Positions 43,231 through 51,984 of a stretch of 64,000 bases of DNA are shown here, piece after piece. Location of the stretch: contig NZ_JAGGNW010000015.1 in assembly GCF_018614875.1 (NCBI RefSeq), forward strand, positions 1 through 64,000, read 5' to 3'. The notes under the pieces are model-generated. The model was not told where the DNA came from, did not search any database, and saw only the letters and a list, made by a program, of their open reading frames with translations. How positions within the stretch are numbered: position 1 is the first letter of the stretch; every line of letters starts with the position of its first letter. A program made the translations under genes and the position numbers. Source of the DNA: Variovorax paradoxus (GTDB lineage Bacteria > Pseudomonadota > Gammaproteobacteria > Burkholderiales > Burkholderiaceae_C).

Positions 43231-43689
43231 TCACACCACGCGTTGCAGCGGCACAACGTTGTTGGCAGAGAGGATGGTGTCGATACGCTTTCCGAGCAGT
43301 CGCCATGCCTCACGCTTCTCGTCGGCGTAGTCATGGTGTAAGTAGTGCCTCCGCACCTTGCTGCCCGACAATACGTGGTTCTGGCAGCGATCGATCACGT
43401 CTGGACTGACGCGCAGCGCCTGCATCATCGTGGCGGCCGTTCTGCGGAGATTGTGCGGTGTCCATTCGCCCGTCTTCCCTCCGGCCAGTACGAGCGAGTC
43501 ATCGTTCCGGCGACGAGCCAGCGGCTTGCGATTCTTGAATCGAGTCTGGCGGTCACCGACCTGCTTGCTGACGCTTTTGACGAAAACGTGACCTTCCCGC
43601 TGGGTGGCAGGGAAGCACCAATCGGTTTTCCCGGTCAGTTCGTGCAGCGCTTGCAGTTCGTCCAGGGTAGGGCGGCGGTCTCGAACTCG
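43231..43689 (-). pseudogene. Tyrosine-recombinase integrase, C-terminal remnant
   Basis: An open minus-strand frame without a start reads LDELQALHELTGKTDWCF, KSVSKQVGDRQ, WTPHNLRRTAATMMQALRVS, VIDRCQNHVL and VRRHYLHHDYADEKREAWRL. These are the C-terminal catalytic blocks of a phage/island integrase (H-x-x-R in TPHNLRR and the Tyr in RRHYLHH). The N-terminal domains and the first catalytic Arg are missing, and the sequence upstream of about 43690 no longer matches. It marks the AbiE-like pair as cargo of a former integrated element. Confidence 0.8.
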
Positions 43690-43985
43690 GCCCAGTCAAT
43701 CTGGCCGCGGGGGTGGAGTCCTCGCCGATCAACTCCTGGAAGGCCCCGGGGCGGTCCTGATCCTTCTCCGGCAGATCCTGTTTGCTGCAGGCACATGCAC
43801 TGAGATGTGCCCAACTGTTCGAGGTCGAGCGGCTCGAGACGGCTCGAATCCTCCGCTTTTCACTTCGTGTGGTTTCCCCCAGCATGGAAAACGCTTTGAA
43901 GATGCAACATTATGCAGCCTTGGCGCCTGTCGAGGCCCAGATGCCGAACCTTAATTTGCAGTTTACTGCCTGTTTGGAGACAACG

Positions 43986-45798
43986 ATGACCGTCAAGAGA
44001 TCAGGCGCTTCAGGAGCCGCCGCCTGCTGTTGCCTTGCAGCACTCCTGAGTGCATGCGGAGGCAGCGGTGGAACCCGCGGCTTTCCCCTCGTGGGCATTC
44101 CTCCGGGCACGGGCGTTGCGCCGGTGCAGAAACTGGCATGCGACGACAGCATGAAGTCCGGCTTCGCGCCGGATGCCTTGACGACGGTCTTGATGGTCAA
44201 GGCCTTCAAGAAGGGGGACGCGCTCCTGCTGACAGGCACCGCCTCGGCGAATACGCCTGTGCTTCGTCAAGCTCAACGTCGGCCCCGGCAACCCGGGCGT
44301 TGCCGACGCGCCTTCCACATCCCCGGGGACCGGCATCGAGATCTGGCTACCCGCACCCGGCAACTGGAACAGGCGCATCCATGTGAAGGGCGGCGGCGGT
44401 TGGGCTGGCGGCACCCATGGAACCCTCACCGGCATCACACCGAGCTCCGGCAGCGCCGGTTCGGCCAGCGAGAGCGCCGGCGTGGAGGGCGCCGTTTCCG
44501 CCACGACCGACACCGGCCACGCCGTCAGCAACGGTTCCTTTGCGATGAACCCGGACGGCACAATCAACACGGTCCTCTGGAAGGACTTCTCGGAGCGCGG
44601 CATCCACGAGATGGCGGTCAAGGCGAAGGCGCTGGCCAAGGCGTACTACGGCGAAGACGCCAGGTACGTCTACTGGAACGGGTTCTCGACAGGAGGGCGG
44701 CAAGGGTTGAAGGAGGCGCAGGCCAACCCGGCCGACTTCGACGGCATTCTTGCCGGTGCGCCGGCCAACAACTGGACGAAGTTCATCACCACCGAGCTCT
44801 ATCCCCAGATCCTCGTGCAGCGCGATCTCGGCGGCGTTTCGATCACGGCGGCCCAGCACACGACGGTCTCGAATGCCGCGATCAACGCCTGCGATGTCGT
44901 CGGCGGCGTTCACCTCGGCTACGTGCCGGATCCCGCCTCCTGCCGGTATGACCCCACCACCGATGCAGCCGTGATCTGCACCGCCAGCGGCGGCTCCAAC
45001 GCGACCTCCGGCTGTGTGACGCCCGCCCAGGCAATCGCCTTCAACAAGTTCTGGCACGGCCAGACGGCCGACGGTTCGGTTCCGGACCCTGCGGCCGACA
45101 ACGGATTCGCGGCCACCACGGCGCCCGCCCAGAAGTGGTACGGATTGGCGCGTGGTTCCAGCCTCATGGGCCTGGCCGGCGCCGCGCCGTTCCCCATCTC
45201 CAGCGACATGGCGGCACTCGAGCTCCAGGACCCGACGATCGCGACGCCCAGCTTCCTCAACGCCACGGGCAACGGCGCCGACGGCTGGAAATCGCTCACG
45301 TACCCACAGCTCGCCAACGCGTGGGATCGCGGCGTTGCACTGCAAACCGCGTTCGCCAACATCAACACGGACAACCCGGATCTGAGCGCCTTTCGCGATC
45401 GCAAGGGCAAGCTGATCTCCTACCACGGGCTCGCCGACACATTGATCCCGCCGCAAGGCACCATCAACTACTACAGCCGTGTCGCCACGCGGATGGGAGG
45501 CGTCGCGGCCACGCAAAGTTTCTATCGGCTCTATCTCGTTCCCGGCATGGGCCACGGCTTCAGCAATGGCACGTCCAACGCCAACGCGAATCCTCCGCTG
45601 CCGACCAACGCGCAGCTCTACGAGCTCCTGACCGCCTGGGTGGAAAAGGGCATCGAGCCACCGACACGCGTGGAGGCGACGACGACCGCCAGTGTCCGCT
45701 TCCCGACCGTGAAGACACGGCCGCTGTGCCTCTATCCGCTCAAGGCGAACTACACCTCCGGCGACCCCCTTCTGGCCGTGAGCTACACCTGCTCCTGA
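43986..45798 (+). pseudogene. Tannase/feruloyl-esterase family lipoprotein, frameshifted
   Basis: ATG 43986 (GGAGACAACG upstream) opens a lipoprotein signal (CCLAALLSACGGSGG) and reads about 90 residues to GTASANTP. From about 44250-44262 the family sequence continues in another frame: CFVKLNVGPGNPG, IEIWLPAPGNWNRRIHVKGG, GGWAGGTHG, and so on to the stop at 45798. The esterase part is otherwise intact: NGFSTGGRQG (nucleophile Ser in G-x-S-x-G), GLADTLIPPQ (Asp), VPGMGHGFSNG (His), and paired Cys. A GTG at 44383 could allow expression of a leaderless fragment, but export would be lost. One small deletion, or a sequencing error, would explain the break. Confidence 0.8.
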
Positions 45799-45894
45799 TA
45801 GCGCGTCGATGGCCCTTCGCACACTGCACCGCCATCCCTCCCCGCCAGGCCATTGCGGTTAGCATATTCGGCTGCATACGGGCTAGGGCGAATC

Positions 45895-46569
45895 ATGCGG
45901 ATATTGCTTGTAGAGGACGACAAGGTACTGGCCGACGCGCTCTCGCGCGCGCTGGTGCAGTCCGCCCACGCCGTGGACATCGTCTCTACCGGTGAGGAGG
46001 CCGACCATGCGCTCGCGCTCGGCATCTACGACCTGGCGATCCTGGACATCGGCCTGCCCAAGCTGAGCGGGCTGGACGTGCTGCGCCGGCTGCGCGCGCG
46101 CAAGTCCACGATGCCGGTGCTGATGCTGACTGCCTTCGACACCCTCCAGGACCGCGTGCGCGGGCTCGATCTGGGCGCCGACGACTACCTGGCCAAGCCT
46201 TTCGACCTGCCGGAGCTGGAAGCGCGCGTGCGGGCGCTGCTGCGCCGCGGCACCAACTCCACGCCTTACCTCGAACACGGCCTGCTGCGCTTCGACACGG
46301 TGGGCCGCCGCGTGTTCTACGACAAGAAGCCGCTCGATCTGTCGCCGCGCGAGCTCGCGGTGCTGGAGCTGCTGCTGATGCGCGAAGGGCGCGTCGTGGG
46401 CAAAGAGCAGATGGTCAACCATCTCTATGGGTGGGGCGACGAGGTCGGCGAGAACGCGATCGAGGTCAACGTCTACCGGCTGCGCAAGAAGCTCGAACCG
46501 CTCGGATGCGAGATCCGCACCGTACGAGGCATGGGCTATCTGATGGACCGCAGCGATGCGGAAACCTGA
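45895..46569 (+). CDS. OmpR-family response regulator (TctD/QseB-like)
   Basis: A 224-residue response regulator. Receiver domain: MRILLVEDDKVLADALSRAL with the acidic pair, phospho-acceptor Asp about residue 51 in YDLAILDIGLPKLSGLDVL, conserved Thr/Lys in MLTAFD and DDYLAKPFDLPELEARVRAL. C-terminal winged helix: LDLSPRELAVLELLLMREGR and VNVYRLRKKLEP. ATG 45895 is the family start. It overlaps the sensor kinase gene by 14 bases. An array of 11-bp-spaced heptamers lies 40 bases behind the kinase gene and fits the DNA-binding mode of this family. Confidence 0.92.
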   Translation: MRILLVEDDKVLADALSRALVQSAHAVDIVSTGEEADHALALGIYDLAILDIGLPKLSGLDVLRRLRARKSTMPVLMLTAFDTLQDRVRGLDLGADDYLAKPFDLPELEARVRALLRRGTNSTPYLEHGLLRFDTVGRRVFYDKKPLDLSPRELAVLELLLMREGRVVGKEQMVNHLYGWGDEVGENAIEVNVYRLRKKLEPLGCEIRTVRGMGYLMDRSDAET

Positions 46570-47950
46570 GCCCAGGCTGCAGCGCAAGCTGCTGGCCTGG
46601 CTGCTCGGGCCGCTCGCCGTGCTGCTGGTGCTGGACACGGCCGCTGCCTACTGGAACTCGCAGCGGTTTTCCAACCTCGCCTACGACCGTGCGCTGTACG
46701 AGATCGGACGCGAGATCGTGCTGCACGTGAAGCTCGACGGCACCCGGCCCCGGCTCGATCTCTCCGAGGCCGCAGGCAACATCCTGCTGCTGGATCAGGA
46801 AGACCTGCTCTTCTACCGCGTCCTCGGCGAGGACGGCACGGCCCTCGGAGGCGATGCGGAAATGCCGCCGCCGCCGCGCGGGGAAGACTCTGCCAAGCCG
46901 CGTTTCTACCGCGACGTGGTGCGCGGCGAGCCGGTGCGGATGCTGGTGGCCTGGATGCCCGTCGGCACCAAGCCGGAGGCGCCGAGGGTCCGGGTGCAGG
47001 TCGCCGAAACGCTCCACAAGCGCACGCATCTTGCCTGGGAGATGGTGGCCAACGTGGTGGTGCCGCAGCTGCTGCTGATCGTGATGGCCACGGCAGTGGT
47101 GTGGTTCGGCGTCTCGCGCGGGCTCTTGCCGCTGCAGCGGCTGCGGCGCGCGGTATCGGACCGCTCGCACCTGGATCTGAGCCCGATCGACACCCACGAC
47201 GTTCCGGGAGAGGTGCGGCCCCTGGTGGATGAAGTCAACGAGCTGATGGCGCGGCTCGGGCGAACCTTCGATTTCCAGAACCGCTTCGTGGCCGACGCCG
47301 CCCACCAGCTGAAGACACCCGTGAGCGGCCTGAAGGCCCAGATCGAGCTGGCGCTGCGGGAGAACGATGCGGAGCGGGTGCGCCATTCGCTCGCGCAGCT
47401 CTACATCAGCGCCGATCGGCTGTCGAGGCTGGTGCGGCAGCTGCTTTCGCTGGCCCGCAACGAGCCCGGCGCGCTCGACGCCATGCAGCTGCAGCCGCTC
47501 GACCTGAATGCCTACGCGCTGGAGGTCAGCATGGACTGGGTGCCGCAGGCCCTCAAGCGCGACATCGACCTGGGCTTCGAAGGGGTCGAGCATCCGCTGG
47601 TGATCAACGCCGACCGCGACCGCTTGCGCGAGCTCATCAACAACCTGATCGACAACGCCGTGCGCTACAGCCAGCCGGGCGGCCGGGTGACCGTGCAGGT
47701 GGGCCGCAGCGAGAACGACCAATGCCGCCTGGCCATCAGCGACGACGGCCCCAGCGTGCCGGTGGAGGAGCGCGCGCGCATCTTCGAACGCTTTCACCGC
47801 CTCCTCGGCACGCAGGAAGATGGCAGCGGCCTCGGCCTGGCCATCGTCAGCGAGATCGCCACGCTGCATGGCGCGCGCATCACGCTGGAGGAAGACATCG
47901 ATGGCGTGGGCAACACCTTCAGCGTCTTCTTCCCGTTGCGGGCGGCCTGA
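46556..47950 (+). CDS. Sensor histidine kinase (TctE/QseC-like)
   Basis: A 464-residue membrane sensor. First membrane helix AWLLGPLAVLLVLDTAAAYW, a periplasmic domain of about 130 residues, second helix VVVPQLLLIVMATAVVWFGV, HAMP-like GLLPLQRLRRAVSDR, then the H-box FVADAAHQLKTPVSGL (His about 249). The ATP-binding domain has NNLIDNAVRYSQPGG (N box), AISDDGPSVP (G1), FERFHR (F) and GSGLGLAIV (G2). It overlaps the response regulator gene. The periplasmic domain pattern fits the TctE group, which senses tricarboxylates; the ligand here is not determinable. Confidence 0.92.
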   Translation: MRKPEPRLQRKLLAWLLGPLAVLLVLDTAAAYWNSQRFSNLAYDRALYEIGREIVLHVKLDGTRPRLDLSEAAGNILLLDQEDLLFYRVLGEDGTALGGDAEMPPPPRGEDSAKPRFYRDVVRGEPVRMLVAWMPVGTKPEAPRVRVQVAETLHKRTHLAWEMVANVVVPQLLLIVMATAVVWFGVSRGLLPLQRLRRAVSDRSHLDLSPIDTHDVPGEVRPLVDEVNELMARLGRTFDFQNRFVADAAHQLKTPVSGLKAQIELALRENDAERVRHSLAQLYISADRLSRLVRQLLSLARNEPGALDAMQLQPLDLNAYALEVSMDWVPQALKRDIDLGFEGVEHPLVINADRDRLRELINNLIDNAVRYSQPGGRVTVQVGRSENDQCRLAISDDGPSVPVEERARIFERFHRLLGTQEDGSGLGLAIVSEIATLHGARITLEEDIDGVGNTFSVFFPLRAA

Positions 47951-47990
47951 GCCGGCCGGACGGCTTGCAAGTCAGCGCCGCATCGGCCGG

Positions 47991-48052
47991 CTGTAAGCTG
48001 GCTGACAGCTGGCAGACAAGTTGCTGACAGCCTGCCGGCAGAAAGGTGACAG
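47991..48052. promoter_or_regulatory. Six heptamers at exact 11-bp period, probable OmpR-family binding array
   Basis: CTGTAAG (47991), CTGACAG (48002), CAGACAA (48013), CTGACAG (48024), CCGGCAG (48035) and GTGACAG (48046) follow each other every 11 bases. Direct heptamers at 11 bp are how PhoB/OmpR-type regulators bind, side by side on one DNA face. The array ends 65 bases before the terC start, a natural place to activate or repress terC-usp. The regulator encoded just upstream is the obvious candidate. Confidence 0.65.
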
Positions 48053-48117
48053 CGCCGGCCCGTAGCCTCGAACACGTCGGAACCGTCCTGGTTCCGCTTT
48101 CAATTCGAGGAGACACC

Positions 48118-48816
48118 ATGTCGTTTTTGACCAGTCCGGATTTCTGGATTGCCCTGTCGCAGATCATCCTGATCAACATCGTCCTGAGCGGCGACAACGC
48201 CGTTGTCATCGCGATGGCCTCTCGCTCGCTGCCGCCCGCGCAGCAGAAGAAGGCCATCCTGTTCGGCAGCATGGGCGCCATCGTGCTGCGCGTGGTCCTG
48301 ACCTTCTTTGCCGTCTACCTGCTGACGCTGCCCTACCTCAAGCTGGTGGGCGCCGCGCTGCTGTTCTGGATCGGCATCGGCCTGCTCAAGGGCGACGACG
48401 GCGAGGAGAACCTGGACGGCCACTCCAGCCTGGCCGCGGCCATCAAGACCATCGTGGTCGCCGACCTGGTCATGAGCCTGGACAACGTCGTCGGGGTCGC
48501 TGCCGCGGCCAAGGGCAACGTTCCGCTGCTGGTGTTCGGCCTCGTGATCAGCATTCCCCTGATCATCTTCGGCAGCACCCTGATCCTGAAGCTGATGGAC
48601 CGCTTCCCGATCATCATCACCCTCGGCGCCGGCCTGCTCGGCTGGGTGGCCGGTGAAATGGCGATGTCCGATCCGGCCATCGCCGGCTGGGCCGCCAACC
48701 AGCATGCCTTGCACACCGTGGTTCCCGCGCTCGGCGCCGTTTCCGTGGTCGTGATCGGCAAGTGGCTGACCAGCCGCCAGCAACAACCGGAAACTGCCAA
48801 CCAGCCCGCCGGCTGA
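48118..48816 (+). CDS. TerC/YjbE-family integral membrane protein
   Basis: A 232-residue membrane protein of the TerC family with seven or so hydrophobic segments. The two conserved acidic motifs are present: INIVLSGDNAVVIAMASR early and ADLVMSLDNVVGVAAAAKGN in the second half. Members are linked to Mn(II) or other metal export and to tellurite resistance. AGGAGACACC precedes the ATG. I looked for a yybP-ykoY manganese riboswitch in the leader and did not find its conserved pattern. The gene is followed after 10 bases by a UspA-type gene, so the two form an operon. Confidence 0.9.
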   Translation: MSFLTSPDFWIALSQIILINIVLSGDNAVVIAMASRSLPPAQQKKAILFGSMGAIVLRVVLTFFAVYLLTLPYLKLVGAALLFWIGIGLLKGDDGEENLDGHSSLAAAIKTIVVADLVMSLDNVVGVAAAAKGNVPLLVFGLVISIPLIIFGSTLILKLMDRFPIIITLGAGLLGWVAGEMAMSDPAIAGWAANQHALHTVVPALGAVSVVVIGKWLTSRQQQPETANQPAG

Positions 48817-48826
48817 AGGTGGCCGC

Positions 48827-49258
48827 ATGAGACGCATCCTGGTACCCATCGACCCCACCGAGCCGGCCCGTACGCGCTCGGCCGTCGAACAGGTCGTGCG
48901 CATCTGCCGGCAGGAGTCGGCGGCGGTTCGGCTGCTGCGGGTGCAGCCCGCGGTTTCCGGCCACGTCGCGATGTTCTTCGATGCGCACGAACTGCGCGAG
49001 CTGCAGCAAAGCGCCGGCGCCGAGGAACTGCAGCTTGCGCGGAACCTGCTTGCCATGGCCGGCGTGTCCTGCACCAGCACCGTGGTGATCGGGCGCAGTG
49101 CCGAGAGCATCGTTTCGGCGGCCCGCGACTTCGGCTGCGACCGCATCGTCTTCGGCCGGGACGCGCCCAGCCTGGCAGGACGGATATTCGGCTCGCTGGC
49201 GCAGCAGGTGCGCCAGCTGCTGGGCGCGGGCGGCGACCTCCAGGTCATCGGCTCCTGA
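48827..49258 (+). CDS. Universal stress protein (UspA family)
   Basis: A 143-residue single Usp domain. It begins RRILVPIDPTEPARTRSAVE, with the first strand and the Asp of the nucleotide fold, and ends in GCDRIVFGRDAPSLAGRIFG and SLAQQVRQLLG. The ATP-binding motif normally reads G-2x-G-9x-G(S/T); here GRDAPSLAGRIFGSLAQQV keeps a recognisable version. Codirectional with terC, 10 bases apart. Convergent with the iron-permease-like gene. Confidence 0.87.
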   Translation: MRRILVPIDPTEPARTRSAVEQVVRICRQESAAVRLLRVQPAVSGHVAMFFDAHELRELQQSAGAEELQLARNLLAMAGVSCTSTVVIGRSAESIVSAARDFGCDRIVFGRDAPSLAGRIFGSLAQQVRQLLGAGGDLQVIGS

Positions 49259-49272
49259 ACGCGGGGCCGACT

Positions 49273-49755
49273 TCAGGTCTTGCCTTCCATTTGAGCAGCT
49301 TCCTGAGTTGGGTCCTTGTGGCCGCGCCGCGCGCGTTCACTGCGCGCCCTCTCGAGCGCTGCATGGCTCCTCTTGGCGGCCGCTTCGCATTTGGCGTGGA
49401 GATCGGCCAGTTCCTTGTCGGTGAGCCGCTCGATGCCCATGAACTCGTCACCGGCGTTCGATGACCGAATCAGCTCGTCGAGCTTGGTCTGAAGCGCCGC
49501 GCCATCGCGGTTTTGCGTGTTCTGGATCAGGAACACCATCAGGAACGTGACGATGGTGGTGCCGGTGTTGATGGTCAGCTGCCAATTCTCCGAAAAATCG
49601 AACAAGGGGCCCAAAACAGCCCAGGCAATGACCAGCGCAATGCAAAGCAGGAATGTGAGTGGACTCCCTGCAGCGCGCGCCGTGGCATTGGCGAAGGATG
49701 CGAAGAACTTGTCCATGCTGCGCAGCGTGATGCGTCGGAAGCCGGGGAACGTCAT
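49273..49755 (-). CDS. Low-affinity iron permease (Fet4-like) family membrane protein
   Basis: A 160-residue protein with two hydrophobic segments: PLTFLLCIALVIAWAVLGPL and LTINTGTTIVTFLMVFLIQN, followed by TQNRDGAALQTKLDELIRSS, the conserved block of this family. The C-terminal third is charged and helical. ATG 49716 (MDKFF) gives the more usual N-terminus; 49755 is the longest frame. The family is named after a yeast iron transporter, but bacterial members are small and unproven as transporters. Confidence 0.82.
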   Translation of the reverse strand: MTFPGFRRITLRSMDKFFASFANATARAAGSPLTFLLCIALVIAWAVLGPLFDFSENWQLTINTGTTIVTFLMVFLIQNTQNRDGAALQTKLDELIRSSNAGDEFMGIERLTDKELADLHAKCEAAAKRSHAALERARSERARRGHKDPTQEAAQMEGKT

Positions 49756-49911
49756 CCATCGCCGATAGAGGGAGTTTGAATTTTTCCCTTGCGGATGTGA
49801 GAGGCCAGCCAGGGGGTAGGAAAGTACCGACCCGGATTGGCGGCCGTTGCTCGCGCGGGCGCACGGCCGTTGCCGCTCAGATGGCGGCCATCAGGCAATG
49901 GAGGTGATCCT

Positions 49912-50400
49912 ATGCACGCAAGAGTTCGTTTCCTCGGCCACTCTGTGCACCAGATGCTGGTGGTGTTTCCGCTCGGGCTGCTCGCCACGGCGGTGGTGTT
50001 CGACATCATCTACCTGGCCGGCCACAGCCAGGTCATGGCGGCCGTGTCCTACTGGCTGATTGCGGCAGGTCTTGTGGGCGGGGTTCTCGCCGCGCCTTTC
50101 GGGACCATCGATTGGCTGGGCATTCCGGCGGGTACGCGGGCGAAGCGCATCGGTGCCATGCACGGGGTCGGCAACGTGCTCGTCTTGCTGCTGTTCGCCT
50201 CGAGCTTCTTGCTGCGCGACAGCGACTATGCGCCGCAACTGGGTCAGATGGTCTGGTCCTTCGCGGGCGCCGCCCTCGCGATGGTCACGGCCTGGCTGGG
50301 TGGGGAACTGGTCGACCGGTTGGGTGTAGGCGTGGATGAAGACGCCGGCGTGAACGCTTCCAATTCGCTGCACAAGCGGCATGTTGTTGCCGGCAAGTAG
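49912..50400 (+). CDS. DUF2231 membrane protein
   Basis: A 162-residue membrane protein with GGAGGTGATCC before ATG 49912. Four hydrophobic segments are visible, starting HSVHQMLVVFPLGLLATAVV (the family opens with His and Pro-rich F-P-x-G in helix 1), then SYWLIAAGLVGGVLAAPFGT and MHGVGNVLVLLLFASSFLL. DUF2231 members are of unknown function; His residues in the helices may bind haem or metal. Stand-alone. Confidence 0.84.
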   Translation: MHARVRFLGHSVHQMLVVFPLGLLATAVVFDIIYLAGHSQVMAAVSYWLIAAGLVGGVLAAPFGTIDWLGIPAGTRAKRIGAMHGVGNVLVLLLFASSFLLRDSDYAPQLGQMVWSFAGAALAMVTAWLGGELVDRLGVGVDEDAGVNASNSLHKRHVVAGK

Positions 50401-50758
50401 GGTTCTTGCCGCGACGGCGCCTTCGTAGCCGTCCTTCACGGATGTGATCTGCAGCACGCGGAGCACCGGAGGCACAACTACCTTGAAGCTCAGATGGCCC
50501 GTGGCGCTGTTCACCCCGAGCATGGTCTCCGCCATGCAATGCCGCTCACCGGCACCGAATCGCGGTTCAGGTTGGCAGAGGGTGCCGTCGTCGGGCGTGT
50601 CGAGGTAGCCCGAGAACAGCAGCGAATGGCTGCGTGCGCGCACGGCTCCGCTTTGCTGGGTGGACTGGCCCTCGATGGTCCAGCCGCTGCTCTGGACTTC
50701 GGGTTCATCGGCCGTCGCGATCTGGCTGTGGAGGCGACCTGAAGCCTGACCTTCACAT
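50401..50758. other. Stretch without a supported gene
   Basis: About 360 bases between the DUF2231 gene and the recombinase gene (which points toward it). Open frames on both strands here are extensions or shadows of neighbours and lack ribosome sites. I see no terminator with a T-run and no repeat. Confidence 0.4.
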
Positions 50759-51787
50759 TCAGATGACGTCGGCCGGACCGGCAAGCACGCGCTGGTACTT
50801 GCCCATCGCTTCGGGCTCCACGCCGAGCCAGCGCGCCACCTGGTCGATCTTGGCGCCCCTGCGCAACTGGCGCAGCGCGAACGTGTGGCGCAGCAGGAAG
50901 GAGCCGCCGCCGGCGGCCTCGATGCCTGCTTCCTCCAGCACCTGCTTGGCGGCAACGTACTGCGCTTCCTTGCTCCAGGGTTTGCCGGTGCGCGTGGCCG
51001 GGAACAGGAACTCGCCTGCGATCGATGCCTCGGCACGGACGTTCAACCAGTGCTGCAGCAGTTCGCCCGCCCAGGGGGCGACCGGCGCCTCGCGCGCCGG
51101 CGAGTTGCCGTTGCCGGGCACCGCGACTTTCCAGGGCCGCTCGCGCCGGCCGGCCATTTGCGACGTCGGCGCATCGAGCCGCAGCACGCGGACGTCGCCA
51201 GGGGCGAGCCCTGCGCCCAGTTGCAACGCGACAGCCGTGCGGTTGCGCAGCGCCTGCCAGCTCAGCGCCGTCTGGCCATGCCGATCGCCCGCGGCGCCGG
51301 GCCGGGGCCGGGCGCTCGAGAGAAAGGCGATGAGGTGCCTGGCCTCGGAAACCGAAAGAAACTCCGGCAGGGGATCGGCCCGTGCCGAATCTGCGTAGCG
51401 AACCTCCGGCTGGTTCGCGATCCAGTCCGACGCGGCGGTGTTCGCTGGCGTCCCGTGGGTTTCCGCATGGTGGCGCAGCACCCGGTCGATGAGGCGAAGC
51501 AGGCGCAGCGCATAGCGAGGGGAAAGCGACAGGTCTGCGCTTTTCATTCCGAAGCGCGCCTGCTGGAACGCCGACAAATCGCCCCTGTCCAGGGAGGCCA
51601 GCGTCACGGCCGGCGACTGGCCCAGGCACCAGGCCGTGAAACTGCCCCACATATCCTGGTAGACCGCGATGGAAGAGGGCTGCCGCAAGGCCCCGTGATT
51701 CTGCTGCGCGGCCAGCCAGCCGGCGAACGCCGCCTGATGAGATTCGCCGGAAGGCTCGTGGAACAGGGAAAAAGAGGAAGCAGGCAT
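50759..51787 (-). CDS. Tyrosine-type recombinase/integrase family protein
   Basis: A 342-residue protein with a XerD/integrase catalytic domain. N-terminal core-binding part: SSIAVYQDMWGSFTAWCLGQ. Catalytic part: LRNRTAVALQLGAGLAPGDV (first Arg region), SFLLRHTFALRQLRRGAKID (R-H-x-F-A-x-x; the usual H-x-x-R is here LLRHTFALR), WLGVEPEAMGKYQRVLAG (Tyr nucleophile). No att site or excisionase is seen nearby, and it ends the transcription unit alone, so it is more like a resident recombinase than an active island integrase. Confidence 0.78.
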   Translation of the reverse strand: MPASSFSLFHEPSGESHQAAFAGWLAAQQNHGALRQPSSIAVYQDMWGSFTAWCLGQSPAVTLASLDRGDLSAFQQARFGMKSADLSLSPRYALRLLRLIDRVLRHHAETHGTPANTAASDWIANQPEVRYADSARADPLPEFLSVSEARHLIAFLSSARPRPGAAGDRHGQTALSWQALRNRTAVALQLGAGLAPGDVRVLRLDAPTSQMAGRRERPWKVAVPGNGNSPAREAPVAPWAGELLQHWLNVRAEASIAGEFLFPATRTGKPWSKEAQYVAAKQVLEEAGIEAAGGGSFLLRHTFALRQLRRGAKIDQVARWLGVEPEAMGKYQRVLAGPADVI

Positions 51788-51984
51788 AAAATACGCTAAC
51801 GGCGAACGATTTTAGCTGAAGAACATTGGGGATACGCAATGGTTTTGGGCACAACCTTCTGCCGTTAGTGTATTTGAGTCGCCGGCAGCCGGTGCCCCCA
51901 TCGAACTGCGGAGACGCAACAAAGTCCGTCGGGAGGCCAGAGTGCGTCGCTGTTGTTCGTCGATCGACGGTTCGGCGCTGTCGT

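Noticed and set aside
43136..43330. Small plus-strand gene starting in the AbiE operator
   Set aside because: It begins inside the palindromes, has no ribosome site and overlaps the promoter and the integrase remnant.
47951..48117. yybP-ykoY manganese riboswitch before terC
   Set aside because: TerC genes often have one, but the conserved riboswitch pattern is not visible; the leader is instead explained by the 11-bp heptamer array.
50511..51854. 447-residue minus-strand frame over the recombinase gene
   Set aside because: Runs in a different frame from the recombinase, which has recognisable catalytic blocks; the longer frame has no motifs and is Arg/Ala/Pro-rich.
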